Source: Luxibacter massiliensis (GTDB lineage Bacteria; Bacillota; Clostridia; Lachnospirales; Lachnospiraceae). From it: a stretch of 64,000 nt of DNA. Below, in pieces: positions 8,329 to 16,903 of the stretch. The position numbers were made by a program, and so were the translations under genes. Under the pieces are notes generated by a model. That model did no database searches and had not been told where the DNA came from. It saw only the letters and a program-made list of their open reading frames with translations. The DNA is taken from positions 620,001 through 684,000 of the forward strand of contig NZ_UWOE01000001.1 in assembly GCF_900604355.1 (NCBI RefSeq), read 5' to 3'. Every line of letters begins with the position of its first letter. The stretch's first letter is position 1.

Positions 8329-9657
8329 ATGGAATTATTGGCGCAGTTTATAAAATCGGTCCACGGGTACCTTTGGGGACTGCCGATGCTGGCAGTTCTT
8401 ATGGGTACCCATTTATATTTTACGTTCAGGCTTGGGTTTATACAGAAAAAGATACCAAAAGGGATTAGGCTGAGTTTCTCCAGAGATGAAGGCCAGGGAG
8501 AAGGTGTTTCCCCTTTTTCTGCCCTCTCTACAGCGCTGGCCGCGACAATTGGGACGGGGAATATTGTGGGGATATCGGCGGCCATCGCTGTAGGGGGGCC
8601 TGGGGCAGTATTCTGGTGCTGGATTACAGGGGTATTCGGCATTGCCACCTGTTATTCTGAGTGTTTCCTGTCAGTGAAATATAGGGTGGTGCGGGGAGAT
8701 GGCACTTATGTGGGAGGCCCCATGTATGTGATGGATAAGGTACTGCACCAAAAAAGCGGGGCAGTTTTGTTTGCGGTAAGCACAATTCTGGCATCTCTAG
8801 GCATGGGCAGCAGTGTCCAGTCGCATTCTATCCATGCGGCAGTGACAGAAAATTATGCAGTGCCCCCGCAAGTGACTGGCATGGCGGCGGCTGTCCTGGC
8901 GGGCCTGGTGATGCTTGGGGGAGCCAGGCAGATTGCCAAGGTCTGTACATATCTGGTGCCGCTGATGAGTGTATTTTATCTGGGGGGATGCCTGGCCCTC
9001 ATATGGATAAACAGGGCCTATTTAGGCGAGACCGTAAAGGTGATCGTCGAGTCTGCGTTCTCTTCCCAGTCTGTTGTGGGCGGCATCACAGGAACTGCCG
9101 TCCTGGTGGGGATGCGGACAGGGATATCCAAGGGGCTGTTTACCAATGAGGCAGGACTAGGCTCAATTCCCATGGCCGCTGCCTCTGCCAGGACCCTTTC
9201 CCCCGTCAGGCAGGGACTTATATCTATGACAGGGCCTTTCTGGGACACAGTGGTTATGTGTGCAATTACAGGAATTGCTATTGTGAGCAGTATGTTGAAG
9301 AATCCTGCATTTTATAGAGACGCTGCAGAGGACCGCCTTTGTTTTATTGCCTTTTCAGAGCTTCCGGTAGATGGAAGCAAAATGTTGTCTCTTTCCCTGG
9401 TCTTATTTGCCTTTGCCACAATCATAGGATGGAGTTATTATGGGGAGTGTGCCGTGCAGTATCTCTGGGGAAGTAAAAAGATTATTCCATATAGAATCTT
9501 CTATATAGCCGCCGTATATTTGGGTGCGGTTATGTCACTTGATTTTGTTTGGACGGTATCGGATCTTTTTAATTTATTCATGGTTATTCCCAATATTATG
9601 TGCATATGGATGCTCAGGAAAATCGTTATACAAGAAACCTGCCGCTGGGTTAAATAA
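8329..9657 (+). CDS. Alanine/glycine:cation symporter (AGCS family)
   Basis: A 442-residue membrane carrier of the AGCS family, importing alanine, glycine or a related amino acid with Na+ or H+. Hallmarks are ATIGTGNIVGISAAIAVGGP near residues 72-92, the GGARQIAKV loop, GMRTGISKGLFTNEAGLGS and a C-terminal NLFMVIPNI. About ten membrane helices are evident. The chosen ATG at 8329 has a modest GGCGGAG site upstream. A second, different family member is at 23983. It lies between an AraC regulator and moaC, with no obvious functional link to molybdopterin. Confidence 0.9.
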   Translation: MELLAQFIKSVHGYLWGLPMLAVLMGTHLYFTFRLGFIQKKIPKGIRLSFSRDEGQGEGVSPFSALSTALAATIGTGNIVGISAAIAVGGPGAVFWCWITGVFGIATCYSECFLSVKYRVVRGDGTYVGGPMYVMDKVLHQKSGAVLFAVSTILASLGMGSSVQSHSIHAAVTENYAVPPQVTGMAAAVLAGLVMLGGARQIAKVCTYLVPLMSVFYLGGCLALIWINRAYLGETVKVIVESAFSSQSVVGGITGTAVLVGMRTGISKGLFTNEAGLGSIPMAAASARTLSPVRQGLISMTGPFWDTVVMCAITGIAIVSSMLKNPAFYRDAAEDRLCFIAFSELPVDGSKMLSLSLVLFAFATIIGWSYYGECAVQYLWGSKKIIPYRIFYIAAVYLGAVMSLDFVWTVSDLFNLFMVIPNIMCIWMLRKIVIQETCRWVK

Positions 9658-9805
9658 TCGGCAAGGACTGAGAAATCCTGATTTACAGGCCGCCGGCGGG
9701 TGTGCTAGAATAAAAGACAGTAAAAGAAGGCATATAGGCGGCTATGCCGTAGATTTAACTGGCTGCCGGCTTTATAAATAGCTGTAGGGTTCAGGGGGCA
9801 GAAAT

Positions 9806-10279
9806 ATGGATTTGACACATTTTGATGAATATGGAAATGCCAGAATGGTGGATGTGACTGATAAGGCAGAGACAATCCGCGAGGCAGAGGCCACAGGGAA
9901 AATAGTCCTGCACAGGAAGGCTTATGAGGCTGTATGCAGGGGAACGGCAGGAAAAGGGGATGTACTGGGAGTGGCGGCTACGGCGGGGGTTATGGGAGCT
10001 AAGAGGACTGCAGACTTGATCCCCATGTGCCATATACTTCCGCTCACAAATTGCAAAGTTACCTTTCAATTGCTGCCCCAGGAATATGCGGTATTATGCC
10101 GCTGTATAGTGAAGGTAACAGGAAAGACAGGAGTGGAGATGGAAGCGCTGACAGGGGTCAGTACAGCTCTGCTGACAATCTATGATATGTGCAAGGCCAT
10201 GGATAAATCCATGGAAATCGGAGATATTCATTTGTGCCGCAAGAGCGGCGGAAAGAGCGGGAACTATGATTATGCCTGA
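9806..10279 (+). CDS. moaC: Cyclic pyranopterin monophosphate synthase MoaC
   Basis: A 157-residue soluble enzyme for the second half of the first step of molybdenum cofactor synthesis, making cyclic pyranopterin monophosphate from the MoaA product. Motifs seen are [10 protein letters not shown] at the start, [31 protein letters not shown] around residues 70-80, and [20 protein letters not shown] followed by KAMDKSMEI. The length equals the usual family length. Only mog follows it here; no moaA, moaD, moaE or moeA is within the window, so the pathway must be completed elsewhere. The two genes overlap by 14 bases. Confidence 0.95.
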   Translation: MDLTHFDEYGNARMVDVTDKAETIREAEATGKIVLHRKAYEAVCRGTAGKGDVLGVAATAGVMGAKRTADLIPMCHILPLTNCKVTFQLLPQEYAVLCRCIVKVTGKTGVEMEALTGVSTALLTIYDMCKAMDKSMEIGDIHLCRKSGGKSGNYDYA

Positions 10280-10787
10280 AAGCTGGAGGACAGCGGTAAT
10301 TACGCTGAGTGATAAAGGGTATGCCGGCCTGCGCATGGATGAAAGCGGCCCTTTAATTAAAGAAATTATGGAGGGCGCCGGCTATGATGTGGTCAGTACG
10401 GACCTGCTTCCTGATGAGCAGGGAATGATCGAAAATAGATTAAAAGAAATCTGTGACAGAGAGGAGGCGGACCTGATACTTACCACGGGAGGCACTGGTT
10501 TTTCAGAGAGGGACTGTACTCCTGAGGCGACACTGGCTGTAGCCCAGAAAAATGCTCCAGGAATTGCAGAGGCTATGAGGTATGCATCCCTCCAGATTAC
10601 GCCCAGGGCCATGCTTTCTAGGGGAGTGTCTGTGATCAGGGGAAGGACCCTGATTATTAATCTGCCGGGCAGTCCCAAGGCAGTTAAGGAGAATCTGGAA
10701 TATATCTTAAACTCCCTGTCCCATGGACTGGAAATCCTGACAGGAACAGCAGGAGAGTGTGCAGAGGAGGACATGAAAAAAAGTTAA
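10266..10787 (+). CDS. mog: Molybdopterin adenylyltransferase (MogA/MoaB family)
   Basis: A 173-residue single-domain MoCF-binding protein that adenylylates molybdopterin before metal insertion. Seen: [10 protein letters not shown], a DE(S)GP motif, [18 protein letters not shown] at about residues 72-89, and [14 protein letters not shown]. The start was taken at ATG 10266, inside the end of moaC (14-base overlap); ATG 10272 is nearly as good. An in-frame extension back to 10182 would lie wholly inside moaC and adds no family-like sequence. Whether it behaves as MogA or MoaB is not settled by the motifs alone. Confidence 0.9.
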   Translation: MIMPESWRTAVITLSDKGYAGLRMDESGPLIKEIMEGAGYDVVSTDLLPDEQGMIENRLKEICDREEADLILTTGGTGFSERDCTPEATLAVAQKNAPGIAEAMRYASLQITPRAMLSRGVSVIRGRTLIINLPGSPKAVKENLEYILNSLSHGLEILTGTAGECAEEDMKKS

Positions 10788-10884
10788 AAATTTTCTTGCA
10801 TGTGGTTCTGAAAAGTTATATAGTTGACATTGGATTGCTGAAAATGAGTTGGATATTGGCTGTAAATACAGCGGGAGCATGAAA

Positions 10885-12273
10885 ATGGAACATATAAAAA
10901 AGAAAAAAACTTTGATGAAGGATATGACTCAGGGGAGTCCCATGAAAGTAATTCTGGAATTTACTCTTCCTATGGTGTTTGGATTTCTATTCCAACAACT
11001 ATATAATATGGCGGATACAGTGATTGTCGGTCAGTTTCTCGGGGTCAAAGCCCTTGCGGCTGTGGGCGCCACCGGATCCGTTAATTTTTGTGTGATAGGA
11101 TTTTGTATGGGTATCTGCAATGGGTTTGCAATTCCAGTGGCTCAGAAGTTTGGGGCAAAGGATGAAAAGGGACTGAGACGTTTTGTGGGAAACAGCGGAC
11201 TGCTGGCCTTAGTCTTTGCACTGGCCATGGCGGCCGCGACGGTACTTCTCTGCCGCCCTATGCTGGTCTGGATGAATACTCCTGGGGATATTATAGAGGG
11301 CGCTTATCAGTATATTGTAGTTATCTTTGCCGGAATACCGGCGACCTACCTGTATAATCTTTTGTCCAGCTATATGCGCTCCTTGGGGGATGCCAGGACG
11401 CCGGTTGTTTTCCTGACAATATCCTCTGTTCTCAATGTTGTGCTGGATATCATTTTTATTGTGGCTTTTAATATGGGGGTGGCAGGAGCCGCATGGGCCA
11501 CAGTAGCTTCACAGGCTGTGTCAGGAATTCTGTGTTTCTTTTATATGGTTAAGCATTTCCCAATCCTGAGGCTGAAAAGAGAAGACTGGAATCTAGACAG
11601 GAGATATGTGGGGCCCCTTCTTGCAATCGGCATCCCTATGGGACTTCAATATTCTATTACGGCAGTTGGCAGTGTGATCCTGCAAGTTGCAGTGAACTCT
11701 CTGGGTTCCATGGCCGTGGCGGCGGTAGCGGCCGCATCTAAGATCCAGATGCTGTTGGGATGCCCTTATGACGCCATGGGATCTACTATGGCGACTTATG
11801 GAGGGCAGAACGTAGGGGCAAAGAAACTGGACCGAATTGGAAAAGGGTTAAAAAGCTGCCTTATGATCGGCGCTGTATATTCAGCAGCGGCATTAGGGAT
11901 TACTTTGCTGTGGGGGCGGGGCATTGCCCGCCTGTTTGTAAGCAGCGGCCAGGCCGGCATCCAGGAACAGATATACCTGTACCTGCTTGTCAATGCAGTG
12001 TTTTATATGCTGTTGGCTTTTGTCAATATTTTGCGTTTTCTTATACAAGGGATGGGGTATAGTATGTTCGCAATACTTGCAGGGGTATGCGAGATGGTTG
12101 GAAGAAGTATTGTCGGTTTTGTGCTGGTGCCTGCATTTGGGTATACGGCGGTATGCTTTGGAAATGGCATTGCATGGATAGCAGCGGACTTATTTTTGAT
12201 ACCCGCCTATTTCTATGTGATGAAAAGGCTGGGAGGATTGTTTCAGGAGGATAAGAAAGGTGAAATGGAATAA
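10885..12273 (+). CDS. MATE-family multidrug/cation antiporter
   Basis: A 462-residue, 12-helix membrane protein of the MATE family. It begins with a basic cytosolic stretch, then TQGSPMKVILEFTLPMVFGFLFQQLYNMADTVIVGQFLG, typical of the DinF/NorM-like group, and shows the internal two-fold pattern again near residue 235. Such pumps export cationic drugs or metabolites using Na+ or H+. I used ATG 10885 because GGGAG lies seven bases upstream; ATG 10879 is too close to it, and the frame opens further upstream only with a TTG. Its end overlaps prmA by 14 bases. Substrate unknown. Confidence 0.88.
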   Translation: MEHIKKKKTLMKDMTQGSPMKVILEFTLPMVFGFLFQQLYNMADTVIVGQFLGVKALAAVGATGSVNFCVIGFCMGICNGFAIPVAQKFGAKDEKGLRRFVGNSGLLALVFALAMAAATVLLCRPMLVWMNTPGDIIEGAYQYIVVIFAGIPATYLYNLLSSYMRSLGDARTPVVFLTISSVLNVVLDIIFIVAFNMGVAGAAWATVASQAVSGILCFFYMVKHFPILRLKREDWNLDRRYVGPLLAIGIPMGLQYSITAVGSVILQVAVNSLGSMAVAAVAAASKIQMLLGCPYDAMGSTMATYGGQNVGAKKLDRIGKGLKSCLMIGAVYSAAALGITLLWGRGIARLFVSSGQAGIQEQIYLYLLVNAVFYMLLAFVNILRFLIQGMGYSMFAILAGVCEMVGRSIVGFVLVPAFGYTAVCFGNGIAWIAADLFLIPAYFYVMKRLGGLFQEDKKGEME

Positions 12274-13213
12274 GTTTAGGCTGAAAACTACAGCAGAGGC
12301 AGAAGATATTGTAAGCAGCATGCTTATGGATCTGGGGATCCAGGGGGTGGAAATCGAAGATAAGGTACCCCTTACCCAGGCTGACAAGGAGCAGATGTTC
12401 GTGGATATATTGCCAGATATGGGGGAAGATGACGGGGTGGCTTATCTGAGTTTTTATCTGGAGGAAGAAGAAAATGCCAGCGCGGTCTTAGAAAATATAA
12501 ATAGAGAGCTAAAAGAAATGTCTGCTTTTGTGGATCTGGGAGAGTGCCTGATTGAGGAGTCACAGACTGAAGATTTGGACTGGGTAAATAACTGGAAACA
12601 GTATTTCCATCAGTTTTATGTGGATGATATTCTGATTATCCCATCCTGGGAGGAAGTAAAGCCTGAGGATACCGACAGGCTGGTCATCCACATCGATCCA
12701 GGAACTGCTTTTGGGACAGGCATGCATGAAACAACGCAGCTGTGTATCCGGCAGATTAAAAAATATACATGCCCTGGGACAAAGATTTTGGATGTGGGCT
12801 GTGGAAGCGGTATTTTAGGTATGCTTGCCCTGAAGTTTGGGGCCTCTTATTCTGTGGGCACAGACCTGGATCCTTGTGCCATTGAGGCAACACATGAAAA
12901 TATGGAAGTGAATGGGATTGGGCCGGATCAGTATGAGGTCATAGCAGGCAATATTATAGATGATGAAGAGATCCAGCATAAGGTGGGGTGTGAGAAGTAT
13001 GATATTGTGGCGGCTAATATATTGGCGGATGTGCTGACAGAACTCACGCCTGTTATTGTAAAACATATAAAAAAGGGCGGGATTTATATTACAAGCGGTA
13101 TTATTGACGACAAGGAAAAGACTGTTGTAGATGCAGTTGAGAGAGCCGGACTGGAAGTCTTAGAGGTGACATACCAGGGGGAGTGGGTGTCTGTCACTGC
13201 CAGGAAAAATTAA
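12260..13213 (+). CDS. prmA: Ribosomal protein L11 methyltransferase PrmA
   Basis: A 317-residue SAM-dependent methyltransferase that trimethylates ribosomal protein L11. An N-terminal substrate-recognition domain (about 1-100) precedes the Rossmann domain with ILDVGCGSGILGMLA at about residues 175-190 and the NILADV motif near 255. GTG at 12260 is the start, with AGGAGG nine bases upstream inside the end of the MATE gene. The PrmA-RsmE pairing that follows is common in Firmicutes. Confidence 0.95.
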   Translation: MKWNKFRLKTTAEAEDIVSSMLMDLGIQGVEIEDKVPLTQADKEQMFVDILPDMGEDDGVAYLSFYLEEEENASAVLENINRELKEMSAFVDLGECLIEESQTEDLDWVNNWKQYFHQFYVDDILIIPSWEEVKPEDTDRLVIHIDPGTAFGTGMHETTQLCIRQIKKYTCPGTKILDVGCGSGILGMLALKFGASYSVGTDLDPCAIEATHENMEVNGIGPDQYEVIAGNIIDDEEIQHKVGCEKYDIVAANILADVLTELTPVIVKHIKKGGIYITSGIIDDKEKTVVDAVERAGLEVLEVTYQGEWVSVTARKN

Positions 13214-13291
13214 GTGTCTCAGATTGTGCCTGCTCATCAGATATACTCTGGGAGACAGCGGGGATTTAGTTAGAGTAAAGGAGTTTAGTTT

Positions 13292-14029
13292 ATGCGTCAC
13301 TTCTTCACAGAGCCTGCCAATATACAGGAACATGGGATATATATGGATGGGCCGGATGTAAACCATATGAAAAATGTGCTCCGTATGAAACCGGGAGAGA
13401 TGGTGGGTGTCAGCGACGGAGGGGGACATGAATATATCTGCAGGATCAGCAAGTACGACGGTGAGAGAGTGCTGCTGGATATTGAGTCTGTTTCCCAGAG
13501 AGAGACAGAACTTAAGAGCAGGATTTATCTCTTCCAGGGACTTCCTAAAGGGGACAAGATGGAATGGATTGTACAGAAAGCGGTGGAATTGGGGGTTTAC
13601 CAGATCATACCTGTGGCCACAAGGCGCTGTGTGGTGAGGCTGGACCAGAAAAAGGCGGAGAAAAAGACCGAAAGGTGGAATGCCATTGCCCTCAGTGCTG
13701 CCAAACAGTCGGGCAGGAAGGCCGTGCCTTTGGTGAAGCCGGTTATGTCATTTCAAGAGGCGGTGGACTATGCTGGAGATATAGATGTGGTGTTGATTCC
13801 CTATGAGATGGCGGAAGGAATGGAAAAGACCAGGCGGATTATCCAGGGTCTTGAACCAGGCCAATCAGTGGCTGTGTTCATAGGGCCTGAGGGTGGGTTC
13901 GAGGATGAAGAAGTGGGGGCGGCTGTCAGCCGGGGGGCAGAGGCTGTCACCTTGGGGAGGAGAATTCTCAGGACTGAGACAGCGGGATTGGCAGTATTAT
14001 CTGTCCTGATGTATCATCTGGAGAGCTAG
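13292..14029 (+). CDS. rsmE: 16S rRNA (uracil1498-N3)-methyltransferase RsmE
   Basis: A 245-residue SPOUT-family enzyme that methylates U1498 of 16S rRNA. The N-terminal PUA-like domain begins MRHFF, and the SPOUT knot shows FIGPEGGFEDEE at about residues 195-206 and LGRRILRTETA near 222-232. AAAGGAG lies eight bases before ATG 13292. It sits 78 bases after prmA and is probably co-transcribed with it. Confidence 0.95.
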   Translation: MRHFFTEPANIQEHGIYMDGPDVNHMKNVLRMKPGEMVGVSDGGGHEYICRISKYDGERVLLDIESVSQRETELKSRIYLFQGLPKGDKMEWIVQKAVELGVYQIIPVATRRCVVRLDQKKAEKKTERWNAIALSAAKQSGRKAVPLVKPVMSFQEAVDYAGDIDVVLIPYEMAEGMEKTRRIIQGLEPGQSVAVFIGPEGGFEDEEVGAAVSRGAEAVTLGRRILRTETAGLAVLSVLMYHLES

Positions 14030-14093
14030 AGATTGAACATTCACCGCTTTACAGGCATAGTTTAATAATAAGAAATGACAAAGGAAGTTTAAG

Positions 14094-15251
14094 ATGGAAG
14101 TATATTTAGATAATTCAGCGACAACCAGATGTTATCCTGAAGTTGGGGATTTAGTTTATAAAGTCATGTGCCGGGATTATGGCAATCCATCTTCTATGCA
14201 CAAAAAAGGCGTGGAAGCGGAGCATTATATCAGAGATTCAAAGGAACGGCTGTCCAGAATCCTGAAGGTAAACCCAAAAGAAATATTTTATACTTCAGGG
14301 GGGACTGAGAGCGACAACCTTGCCTTAATCGGGGCCGCCAGGGCGAACCGGCGCAGTGGAAACCACTTGATTACGACAGCTATCGAACATCCGGCTGTTT
14401 TAAATACTATGAGATATCTGGAGGCAGAGGAAGGGTTCCGGGTCAGCTATCTGCCGGTTGACGCTAAAGGGCGCTTAAAACTGAAAGCTCTGGAGGAAGC
14501 GCTCTGCAGCGAGACTATACTTGTATCTATTATGTATGTGAACAATGAGGTTGGGTCCGTCCAGCCTGTGGATGAGGCCGCCCAGATCGTGAAACAATAT
14601 AACCCGTCTATTTTATTCCACACGGATGCGGTCCAAGGTTTTGGAAAATACTTTATCTATCCAAAGCGGCAGGGGATTGATATGCTCACGGCAAGCGGCC
14701 ATAAGATCCACGGCCCTAAAGGGACCGGCTTTCTATATATCAATGAGAAAGTTAAGATTAAACCGATTGTCTTTGGGGGGGAGCAGCAGAAAAATATCCG
14801 TTCCGGGACAGAAAATGTCCCTGGCATTGCGGGACTTGGCTTGGCTGCCCAGATGATATACCAGGATTTGAATGTGAAAACTGCTTTGATGCGGGAACTA
14901 AAAGCATATTTCCTGGAAGGTATAGCAGGAATCGAAAATACGGCTGTACACGGCATGACGGATGAGAACAGCGCCCCCCATATTGTAAGTGTGGGGATTG
15001 CAGGCGTGCGCAGCGAGGTATTGCTCCACGCGCTGGAGGAAAAAGGGATTTATGTGTCATCAGGTTCAGCCTGTGCTTCTAATCACCCGTCAGTCAGCGG
15101 GGTTTTAAAGGGGATTGGGGCGCCGAAGGAATATCTGGATGCTACCTTGAGATTTAGTATGTCGGAATTTACCACGAAAGAAGAAATTGACTATACTCTG
15201 GAGACGTTATATAATTGTGTTCCAATGCTGAGAAAATATACCAGACGGTAA
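14094..15251 (+). CDS. Cysteine desulfurase (NifS/IscS family), sulfur donor for ThiI
   Basis: A 385-residue PLP enzyme that converts cysteine to alanine and carries the sulfur as a persulfide. Signatures are YLDNSATTRCYPEV at the start, SGHKIHGPKG with the PLP lysine at about 204, and GSACASNHPS with the catalytic cysteine at about 327. The gene lies 69 bases before thiI with no terminator, matching the NifZ-ThiI pairing of Bacillus subtilis in which a dedicated desulfurase feeds tRNA 4-thiouridine synthesis. No IscU or SufU partner is near, so a tRNA role is more likely than general Fe-S assembly; this is inferred from context. Confidence 0.93.
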   Translation: MEVYLDNSATTRCYPEVGDLVYKVMCRDYGNPSSMHKKGVEAEHYIRDSKERLSRILKVNPKEIFYTSGGTESDNLALIGAARANRRSGNHLITTAIEHPAVLNTMRYLEAEEGFRVSYLPVDAKGRLKLKALEEALCSETILVSIMYVNNEVGSVQPVDEAAQIVKQYNPSILFHTDAVQGFGKYFIYPKRQGIDMLTASGHKIHGPKGTGFLYINEKVKIKPIVFGGEQQKNIRSGTENVPGIAGLGLAAQMIYQDLNVKTALMRELKAYFLEGIAGIENTAVHGMTDENSAPHIVSVGIAGVRSEVLLHALEEKGIYVSSGSACASNHPSVSGVLKGIGAPKEYLDATLRFSMSEFTTKEEIDYTLETLYNCVPMLRKYTRR

Positions 15252-15277
15252 AATGAACAATAATCATATAAAGTGAG

Positions 15278-15296
15278 TCCCCGGCTAAGCCGGGGA
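15278..15296. other. Strong GC-rich hairpin between the desulfurase and thiI
   Basis: TCCCCGGCT and AGCCGGGGA form a near-loopless perfect palindrome 24 bases before the thiI start and 10 bases before its Shine-Dalgarno sequence. There is no U-tract, so it may be an RNA-stability or processing signal that sets different expression of the two genes. Confidence 0.7.
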
Positions 15297-15320
15297 ACGA
15301 TTACACAAAGGAGACTGAGG

Positions 15321-16502
15321 ATGAAGTTTCATTCATTTTTGATTAAGTATGGAGAAATTGGGATAAAGGGAAAAAACAGGTATTTATTTGAGGATGCCCT
15401 TGTGCGTCAGATACGGTTTGCCCTGGAGGCAGTGGATGGAAGTTTTTATGTCCACAAGGCGCAGGGAAGAGTATACGTGGACTGTGAGGGCGAGTATGAT
15501 TATGAGGAAACCATTGAGAGCCTGAAGAGGGTATTCGGGATTGTGGGAATATGCCCGGTTGTCCGGGTTAAGGACAATGGGTTTGATCAGCTTGCCCAGG
15601 ATGTCCTGTCATATATGAGGGAAGTGTATCCCCAGGGGAACCAGACTTTTAAGGTGGAAGCGAGAAGAAGCAGGAAGCAGTATCCCCTCACATCTATGGA
15701 AATTAACTGTGAGCTTGGCGGGATCATACTGGATGCATTCCCCGATATGAAAGTAGATGTCCACAACCCGGATATCCGCCTGAATGTGGAAGTGCGGGAA
15801 GAGATTTATCTGTATTCAGAAATTATTCCAGGGCCGGGCGGGATGCCTGTTGGGACTAACGGAAGCGCCATGCTGCTTCTGTCAGGAGGGATAGACAGTC
15901 CAGTGGCAGGCTATATGGTGTCAAAGCGCGGAGTGGGGATTTATGCGACCTATTTTCATGCACCGCCCTATACAAGCCAGCGGGCAAAAGAGAAAGTGGT
16001 TGAACTGGCCAGGCTTGTGTCAAAATATGCAGGGCCCATCCAGCTTCATGTGGTGAATTTTACGGACATCCAGCTTTATATTTACGAAAAGTGCCCCCAT
16101 GAAGAACTGACAATCATCATGCGCCGTTATATGATGAAAATAGCTGAACATTTTGCGGAGGAAAATGGATGTCTTGGCCTGATTACCGGTGAGAGCATTG
16201 GCCAGGTGGCCAGCCAGACTATGCAGAGCCTGGCGGCGACTAATGCAGTGTGCACGCTGCCAGTGTACCGGCCTTTGATCGGATTGGACAAACGGGAGAT
16301 TGTGGCCATTGCAGAAAAGATTGATACGTACGAGACATCGATCCAGCCATTTGAGGACTGCTGTACTATATTTGTGGCTAAGCATCCGGTTACGAAGCCC
16401 AATCTGGAACGGATAGAGAAGTCAGAGAAAAATTTAGAAGAGAAGATTGATGAACTTATGAGATCGGCCATTGAGACGACAGAGATACTGAAAATAAAAT
16501 AA
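15321..16502 (+). CDS. thiI: tRNA 4-thiouridine synthase ThiI (no rhodanese domain)
   Basis: A 393-residue enzyme that adenylates U8 of tRNA and replaces its oxygen with sulfur; in some bacteria it also supplies sulfur for thiamine thiazole. Domains are an N-terminal ferredoxin-like part, THUMP (about 60-165) and a PP-loop ATPase with LLSGGIDSPVAGY at about 186-198. The C-terminal rhodanese domain found in E. coli ThiI is absent, as in Bacillus, where the paired desulfurase passes sulfur directly. ATG 15321 is preceded by AAAGGAG. Confidence 0.95.
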   Translation: MKFHSFLIKYGEIGIKGKNRYLFEDALVRQIRFALEAVDGSFYVHKAQGRVYVDCEGEYDYEETIESLKRVFGIVGICPVVRVKDNGFDQLAQDVLSYMREVYPQGNQTFKVEARRSRKQYPLTSMEINCELGGIILDAFPDMKVDVHNPDIRLNVEVREEIYLYSEIIPGPGGMPVGTNGSAMLLLSGGIDSPVAGYMVSKRGVGIYATYFHAPPYTSQRAKEKVVELARLVSKYAGPIQLHVVNFTDIQLYIYEKCPHEELTIIMRRYMMKIAEHFAEENGCLGLITGESIGQVASQTMQSLAATNAVCTLPVYRPLIGLDKREIVAIAEKIDTYETSIQPFEDCCTIFVAKHPVTKPNLERIEKSEKNLEEKIDELMRSAIETTEILKIK

Positions 16503-16526
16503 GCTGCCTCCCCCTGTGAGACAGCT
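16502..16526 (-). terminator. Terminator of the minus-strand HPr-like gene
   Basis: On the minus strand AGCTGTCTC pairs with AGGCAGCT-type sequence and is followed by TTATTTTATTTT. It lies between the convergent thiI and HPr-like genes and could act for the latter. Confidence 0.55.
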
Positions 16527-16546
16527 ATTCCTGCTTAGATGTACGA

Positions 16547-16783
16547 TTATTTGATGATATATGAATCTAATGCACTCAGAATTTCGTCTGTCACATTTCC
16601 TTCAGCGTGGATGTTCAATTCGATTGGCTTAGATAAATCCAGACTGAATATGCCCATGATTGATTTGGCATCTATCACATATCTTCCAGATACTAAATCA
16701 AAATCATTATCAAATTTTGTGATTTCATTTACAAATGATTTTACTTTGTCGATAGAATTTAAAGAAATCTGAACGGTTTTCAT
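16547..16783 (-). CDS. HPr-family protein lacking the phosphorylatable histidine
   Basis: A 78-residue protein aligning to phosphocarrier HPr over its whole length. The regulatory-serine loop is well kept: DAKSIMGIFSLDL, with the serine at about residue 41 matching Ser46 of HPr. The region that normally reads GIHARPA is SIDKVKS, so the His15 phosphate acceptor and its Arg are missing. It therefore cannot carry phosphate in the PTS, but could still be phosphorylated by HPr kinase, as with Crh of Bacillus. AAGGAGG lies ten bases before the ATG, and a clear promoter drives it alone on the minus strand. Confidence 0.85.
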   Translation of the reverse strand: MKTVQISLNSIDKVKSFVNEITKFDNDFDLVSGRYVIDAKSIMGIFSLDLSKPIELNIHAEGNVTDEILSALDSYIIK

Positions 16784-16833
16784 TGTGTAATCCCTCCTTA
16801 ATAATATACGTTTGTCGGCCGTTGCCTATGTAT

Positions 16834-16862
16834 ATTCTACGAGATGAATGTTTAAAAGTCAA
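16834..16862 (-). promoter_or_regulatory. Sigma-A promoter of the HPr-like gene
   Basis: On the minus strand TTGACT (16862-16857) and TAGAAT (16839-16834) are spaced by exactly 17 bases, about 50 bases upstream of the start codon. The good match suggests substantial constitutive expression. Confidence 0.65.
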
Positions 16863-16903
16863 GGAACAAAGAAGGAAAATCAAGGGAATAGGAGAATAAA
16901 TTT

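Noticed and set aside
9658..9805. Moco riboswitch before moaC
   Set aside because: The 148-base gap has GC-rich palindromic stretches but not the conserved multi-stem motif of that RNA class.
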